A DNA stretch of 9,378 nt from an uncultured bacterium (GTDB lineage: Bacteria; Bacteroidota; Bacteroidia; Bacteroidales; JACABE01): positions 1-9,378 of the forward strand of contig CAIWDQ010000361.1 of assembly GCA_903911455.1 (NCBI GenBank). Reading direction: 5' to 3'. The first letter of the stretch is position 1. The number at the start of each line of letters is the position of its first letter. This document shows positions 5,487-9,378 of the stretch, one piece after another. Under the pieces are notes generated by a model. It made no database searches. It was not told the DNA's origin and worked only from the letters and a program-made list of their open reading frames with translations. A program made the position numbers and the translations under genes.

Positions 5487-8400
5487 TTAACCTTTCCCCT
5501 CCACAATCCTAATCTCCTCATCACTTAACCCATAAAGCTGATAAACCAATTGGTCGATTTCGGCTTCGAGTGAAGTTGTATCTTCAACTTTTTGTTTTAA
5601 TTCAATTATTCTATCAACTAAATCAATGAATTGTTTCTGCTCATTAATTGAAATTTGTTTTACTGGAATTAGTTCAAAAAATACTTTACTTAATTCAAAT
5701 GTATTACCCAGTAATTCTGGAAAATTATCTTTGAAGCAAAATTTAAATATCTTTGAATTAAAAAATGCTGTTAAATATTTTAGACAATTTTCCTTAGATG
5801 TAATTATGAAACATTTTTGATTAGTAATAAATCCACTTTCATCATATACAAATGGTAAAAATTTTGTCATGTTAGGGTAAATAACTTTTGGTAAAAGAAA
5901 GTCTTTATAATAAGAAATAGAGTCTTGTGTTTCAAACCATTTATTATTTGTTTTCTTCCTAGCACCAATATTTCCACTTTGTTCTAGTCTTTGAAATCCG
6001 AATGAAAGTAAATGTTTTTTTATTGCAGGATAACTTTCAATATCGATATTACAACTTGGAAAAGTTGCAATCAAATAAAGTTCTGAGAAATCAGGTAACC
6101 ACGCTTTTATATCTTGACCTCGCAAAATAGGTTTTATTAAATCAATACTATTTCCATCTTCAGAAATTAATTTGTCTTTTGTTTCTTTATCTATTATAAA
6201 TGCTTCATTAAATCCAGTTAGAATTCCTCTATTAATTTTAATATTCCAATCCAATAATTTTAAACCTTGTCTTTCAACTTTCTCTTTTATTTTTTGTATA
6301 TCATTTGGTTTTATAACCCAGCTATTCTCATTTAAAGATACTTTTGAAAAATTATTTTCAATATAATCCAATAAATTTGTCTTTAAATCAAAATCATTTG
6401 GTAAACGAGTTGCTTTAATTATATTTTCATTAATAGCTTTTTGGAAAATTAGTATATTGCTTAAGACTGTAGCACTATCAAAAATAAGAAGCATTCCAAA
6501 ATCAATTACAATTAAAGGATTTGTATTCTCTGTAAGATATTTTCTTGTATTAAAGCCATAATCAGTTCGCATCCATTTATTAGAAGTAATATATGTTAAA
6601 ATGCCATTCAATTTCAATATTTGATTTCCTCTTTCATAAAATAGACAATAAATATCTGTTCCTTTTGTGAAAGTCTTGTATCCAGAGTCTTCAAAATAAC
6701 TGAATTGTTCATTTATTTTAGTTAATGAAAAGTACGGCGGATTCCCAATCACCACATCAAAACCTATAAACTCACCATCATCGTTCAACACCTCAGGAAA
6801 CTCAAAACGCCACTCAAAAGCATTGTCGTATATCTTATTGCTTTTTATTTCTTCCAGTTCGTTGTCTAATTGAGTAATGGTATCCGAAAGCGTTTTTACT
6901 TGCTTATCCCAGGCAACTTTCTCGGCTTTGGTGCGCTCAAACAAAGTAACCTGTGTAGTTAAAGCAAACAAATCGCCTTTAGTTTTATTAAGTTTCAGTA
7001 ATCGCTTGTCGTTAATAGCTACTTCGCTTTCAAAGTCATTCTTAATCTGCGTTATCAGGCGTTCCATATCCCGCTTTTCCTCTTTCGTTTTTGCATTACG
7101 GTAAGTCATTACAGCAATCTTATAGCTATCAATAGTCCATTTACTATTTCCTTTTAATGCTTTTTTAATATCAGCATCCAAAGCATAACGACTTATAAGC
7201 GAATTGCCACATTTAATATTAATATCAATATTTGGCAGGGTTTCCAATTCAGTATATTCAGGTGCTTTGTAATAAGCATTCTTCAACAATTCAATCCACA
7301 GCCGCAAGCGACATATCTTTACAGAATTAGGATTAATATCTACACCAAACAAACAGTTTTCTATTATAGTTTGCTTTTCGTGGAAAAGCGTTTCCTGCAC
7401 ACGTTGGCTTTCTTTACTTTTAGGAATATATTCAAATAACCTGCCATCTTCATCGGTAACAACCAACTCATCGTTTTCAACAACAACAGTATATTCTTTT
7501 AACCTGTTGCCTTCTCTATCCTGCAATATACGAAGTTCGCTTTTAATTGCTATAATTTCATTAAGTGCCGACACCAGAAAGTGCCCGGAACCAACTGAGA
7601 TATCGCATATCTTAAGACTGTTAATAATAGCATTGGCTTCATTACGATCTTCTATTTTATTGTAAAGTTGAGAAAAGTGAGTACAATTCCAGCCTTTGAC
7701 TTCGTTAAACCTTTGTACAACTGCACGCCTTATCGTTTCGCGGCACATATACATGGTTATAAAACCGGGCGTAAAAAACGAACCGTCTTTGTAACCATTA
7801 ATCTTTTCGAATATAAGCCCCAGTACCGAAGCGTTAATTAACTTCTTATTGTCTTCCTGTATTTCTTCGCTGCCTTCACTCGCAAAATCATAAGCATTCA
7901 AAAACTCAAAAATATACTGTATCGTCATCAGCTCGCCCGTAAGCTTTTGCCCCTTATTGTTCTTAATAACAGTAGCAGGCAGCAAAGGCAACTTACCATC
8001 TTTAAGCTGACTTATAAACAAACAGCTATGCTCAATTTCGGTAGGCTCAAACAAAGAGGAGTTGAGATAAGGCACATTGGCAAACATCTTTTTAACTTCA
8101 TCACTTCTGTCATATAGTTTGCGAGCCAGCACACTAAAGAAAAGATTATTCAGGTCGTCGAAGCTCTCCACCTTATCCAGATTCAAAAATGAAAAAGATT
8201 TATTTCCTTTATTATATTTCAAAAGTTGTGCTTCCAGCAACTTTAAAAACAAAATACGATTAACCCAGGTAATAGCAAGCTCCAGAGACACATTAAACAA
8301 ACGTTCCTGATAAGTGTCGCCAAACTGCTGCGGCTTATTCAACCTCGTTATTTTATCAAGATTCTCCAACTGAAAAATAGCACTCTCTAACAAAGAACCC

Positions 8401-9245
8401 GAATTACGTTCGCCTTCCTTTTTGCGTTGTATCAACTTTTTGCCACCATCTTTAGTTTCGGTAAGTCCGATAATATGCAATAGCTCAGCATAAAAAGTTT
8501 TGTCCAGACTGTTGCTATCGTTGGCAAAAGGGAGTTTCAAAAGATGCTCGGGCGAAAGCAGTTTGTAGAGCGCAATTAATACCGTATCATCCTTTTTGTC
8601 GGCATTTCGCAAAGGTTTATCATATTCGCGAATATCAAAATAAGTAAACACAACTTCGTCTTTAATAGCCTCAATAGCCGGTTGTGCAATCTGTGTATAA
8701 AAGAAATCGGTAGTCTTGCCAACCAAACGCCCCTCTTCAAAATCAATAAACTGTTTTACCAGATTCTTATTCTGTGCAAATTCTTTTTCAAAAACATTGG
8801 CATCAAAAATAAACCACTCATAAATATTAGAAGCAAGCAGATGTTTTATCTCAAGATTTTTATGCGTAATGCGTTCGCGAAGATAATACAACACCAACTC
8901 CTGAAAAGCCTTGGTGTTTAGATTATCAGTCTTAAGCATCTCAGCCTTATTAACAGGCGATTTAGCTTCAACAATCACACCAACAGTATCAGTAGCTTTG
9001 TTACCATTGTGGATAACAAGATCGTTCCTACCCTTAGTATTTATATAATGATTAGCACCATAATAAGTATTCTTAAGAAAATCAGAAATCAGATTTTTGT
9101 GAAACTCCTCCGATTCCGATTCGTTGATGGTATCAAGTAATTTAATAAGATTAGCTTTAAAAACTTCAATCTCATCTCTGTTAGCCTTCACTTTCAGAAA
9201 GGCTTTATTCAATGCTTTGCGAGGTTTAAGTTGGAGTAGGTTCAT
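5487..9245 (-). CDS. Type IIG restriction-modification enzyme (Eco57I/TaqI-like)
   Basis: This is a single-chain enzyme that should both methylate adenine (N6) in a specific DNA site and cut unmodified DNA. The N-terminus has a PD-(D/E)xK-like nuclease signature: Glu46/47, RNDLVI with Asp75, then IVEAK with Glu93 and Lys95. The methyltransferase core follows in gamma-class order: FFTPGF (about 490-495, motif X region), DISVGSGHF (548-556, S-adenosylmethionine motif I, with Ile-Ser where Pro-Ala is usual), GVDINP (634-639) and catalytic NPPY (835-838). A charged helical insert lies at about 740-803. The C-terminal part carries RGILTGFNEAF (1006-1016) and LRGQDI (1041-1046), typical of the TaqI-like specificity domain, and ends in a helix at about 1205-1250. 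All key motifs are present, so it is probably intact. DNA coding for residues after about 838 is much more AT-rich than the part before it. The recognition site cannot be read from sequence. The ATG is supported by the promoter distance, and no upstream in-frame alternative is needed. Confidence 0.93.
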   Translation of the reverse strand: MNLLQLKPRKALNKAFLKVKANRDEIEVFKANLIKLLDTINESESEEFHKNLISDFLKNTYYGANHYINTKGRNDLVIHNGNKATDTVGVIVEAKSPVNKAEMLKTDNLNTKAFQELVLYYLRERITHKNLEIKHLLASNIYEWFIFDANVFEKEFAQNKNLVKQFIDFEEGRLVGKTTDFFYTQIAQPAIEAIKDEVVFTYFDIREYDKPLRNADKKDDTVLIALYKLLSPEHLLKLPFANDSNSLDKTFYAELLHIIGLTETKDGGKKLIQRKKEGERNSGSLLESAIFQLENLDKITRLNKPQQFGDTYQERLFNVSLELAITWVNRILFLKLLEAQLLKYNKGNKSFSFLNLDKVESFDDLNNLFFSVLARKLYDRSDEVKKMFANVPYLNSSLFEPTEIEHSCLFISQLKDGKLPLLPATVIKNNKGQKLTGELMTIQYIFEFLNAYDFASEGSEEIQEDNKKLINASVLGLIFEKINGYKDGSFFTPGFITMYMCRETIRRAVVQRFNEVKGWNCTHFSQLYNKIEDRNEANAIINSLKICDISVGSGHFLVSALNEIIAIKSELRILQDREGNRLKEYTVVVENDELVVTDEDGRLFEYIPKSKESQRVQETLFHEKQTIIENCLFGVDINPNSVKICRLRLWIELLKNAYYKAPEYTELETLPNIDINIKCGNSLISRYALDADIKKALKGNSKWTIDSYKIAVMTYRNAKTKEEKRDMERLITQIKNDFESEVAINDKRLLKLNKTKGDLFALTTQVTLFERTKAEKVAWDKQVKTLSDTITQLDNELEEIKSNKIYDNAFEWRFEFPEVLNDDGEFIGFDVVIGNPPYFSLTKINEQFSYFEDSGYKTFTKGTDIYCLFYERGNQILKLNGILTYITSNKWMRTDYGFNTRKYLTENTNPLIVIDFGMLLIFDSATVLSNILIFQKAINENIIKATRLPNDFDLKTNLLDYIENNFSKVSLNENSWVIKPNDIQKIKEKVERQGLKLLDWNIKINRGILTGFNEAFIIDKETKDKLISEDGNSIDLIKPILRGQDIKAWLPDFSELYLIATFPSCNIDIESYPAIKKHLLSFGFQRLEQSGNIGARKKTNNKWFETQDSISYYKDFLLPKVIYPNMTKFLPFVYDESGFITNQKCFIITSKENCLKYLTAFFNSKIFKFCFKDNFPELLGNTFELSKVFFELIPVKQISINEQKQFIDLVDRIIELKQKVEDTTSLEAEIDQLVYQLYGLSDEEIRIVEGKG

Positions 9246-9370
9246 AGGATAATAATTTTATTCAACACCTATATATAATAAGGAGTACATATAATTGAAA
9301 ACAAATAGTATTTCGGTTAAGGTCATATCCTGTTAATTAAAGGTGTTATTTTAATCATAAAAAGTTTATG

Positions 9371-9378
9371 CAAATATA
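9371..9378 (-). promoter_or_regulatory. Bacteroidota-type -7 promoter box for the restriction operon
   Basis: Read on the minus strand these last eight bases are TATATTTG, an exact match to the Bacteroidota primary sigma factor -7 consensus TAnnTTTG. The -33 element would lie outside the window and cannot be checked. If it is used, the transcript starts near 9364 and has a leader of about 120 nt before the ATG at 9245. That leader is AT-rich, with no obvious Shine-Dalgarno sequence and no convincing hairpin. This is the only exact box I found upstream of a minus-strand gene here, so it probably drives the restriction gene and the two genes that follow. Confidence 0.6.

Noticed and set aside
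6877..7104. Plus-strand open frames within the restriction gene (also at 5626, 6172, 8077, 8682)
   Set aside because: They are Ser/Leu/Phe-rich antisense shadows of a long, well-supported coding sequence and have no motifs of their own.
9264..9347. AACACCT / AGGTGTT inverted pair in the leader of the restriction gene
   Set aside because: The arms are 7 bp and 70 bp apart, with no further pairing around them. This is expected by chance and is not supported as an operator or riboswitch.

Overview
The window is AT-rich (by eye about 30% G+C) and all six genes I accept lie on the minus strand, so transcription runs from the high coordinates to the low ones. The exact TAnnTTTG boxes (TATATTTG at the right edge on the minus strand, TACTTTTG near 4155 on the plus strand), the A-rich translation starts without clear Shine-Dalgarno sequences, and the protein style all point to a member of the Bacteroidota. 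The gene content looks like a defence or accessory island. I see no rRNA, tRNA, CRISPR array, transposase or integrase.

Right part (9378 to 4237): a promoter box at the extreme right edge leads into a three-gene operon. It holds a 1252-aa single-chain type IIG restriction-modification enzyme (N-terminal PD-(D/E)xK-like nuclease, central gamma-type N6-adenine methyltransferase, C-terminal TaqI/Eco57I-like specificity domain), then a DUF3800 protein, then, 5 bp later, a 179-aa protein whose C-terminal half resembles BECR-fold (barnase/EndoU/colicin E5-D/RelE) RNases. Inside the restriction gene the base composition falls sharply just after the NPPY motif, so the specificity half looks separately acquired. 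Three tandem TTCGTAA units sit between the first two genes.

Middle (4236 to 3463): a 233-bp gap carries a plus-strand promoter box followed about 40 bp later by a strong hairpin with a T-tract. This is a compact transcription unit of about 70 nt with no gene in it, ending over the 3' end of the BECR-like gene: a candidate small RNA. Then comes an unrecognised 145-aa gene whose reading frame may be broken at a G5 run, because the -1 frame continues as plausible protein for 22 more codons.

Left part (3462 to 1): a 774-aa RloC-like ATPase/anticodon-nuclease candidate with zinc hook, complete ABC-type ATPase motifs and a C-terminal Arg-x3-Glu plus His cluster, followed by a 280-aa protein with one N-terminal membrane segment and no recognised family. 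Each of these two genes is followed, 25-26 bp after its stop, by a copy of the same 29-bp repeat. A 20-bp perfect palindrome lies between the two genes.

How they may work together (inference): the type IIG enzyme cuts unmodified DNA, and the RloC-like protein could act as a second line that damages tRNA when DNA is broken or restriction fails. DUF3800 plus the BECR-like protein may be a further nuclease or toxin-like module. Functional coupling is suggested only by proximity and shared strand.
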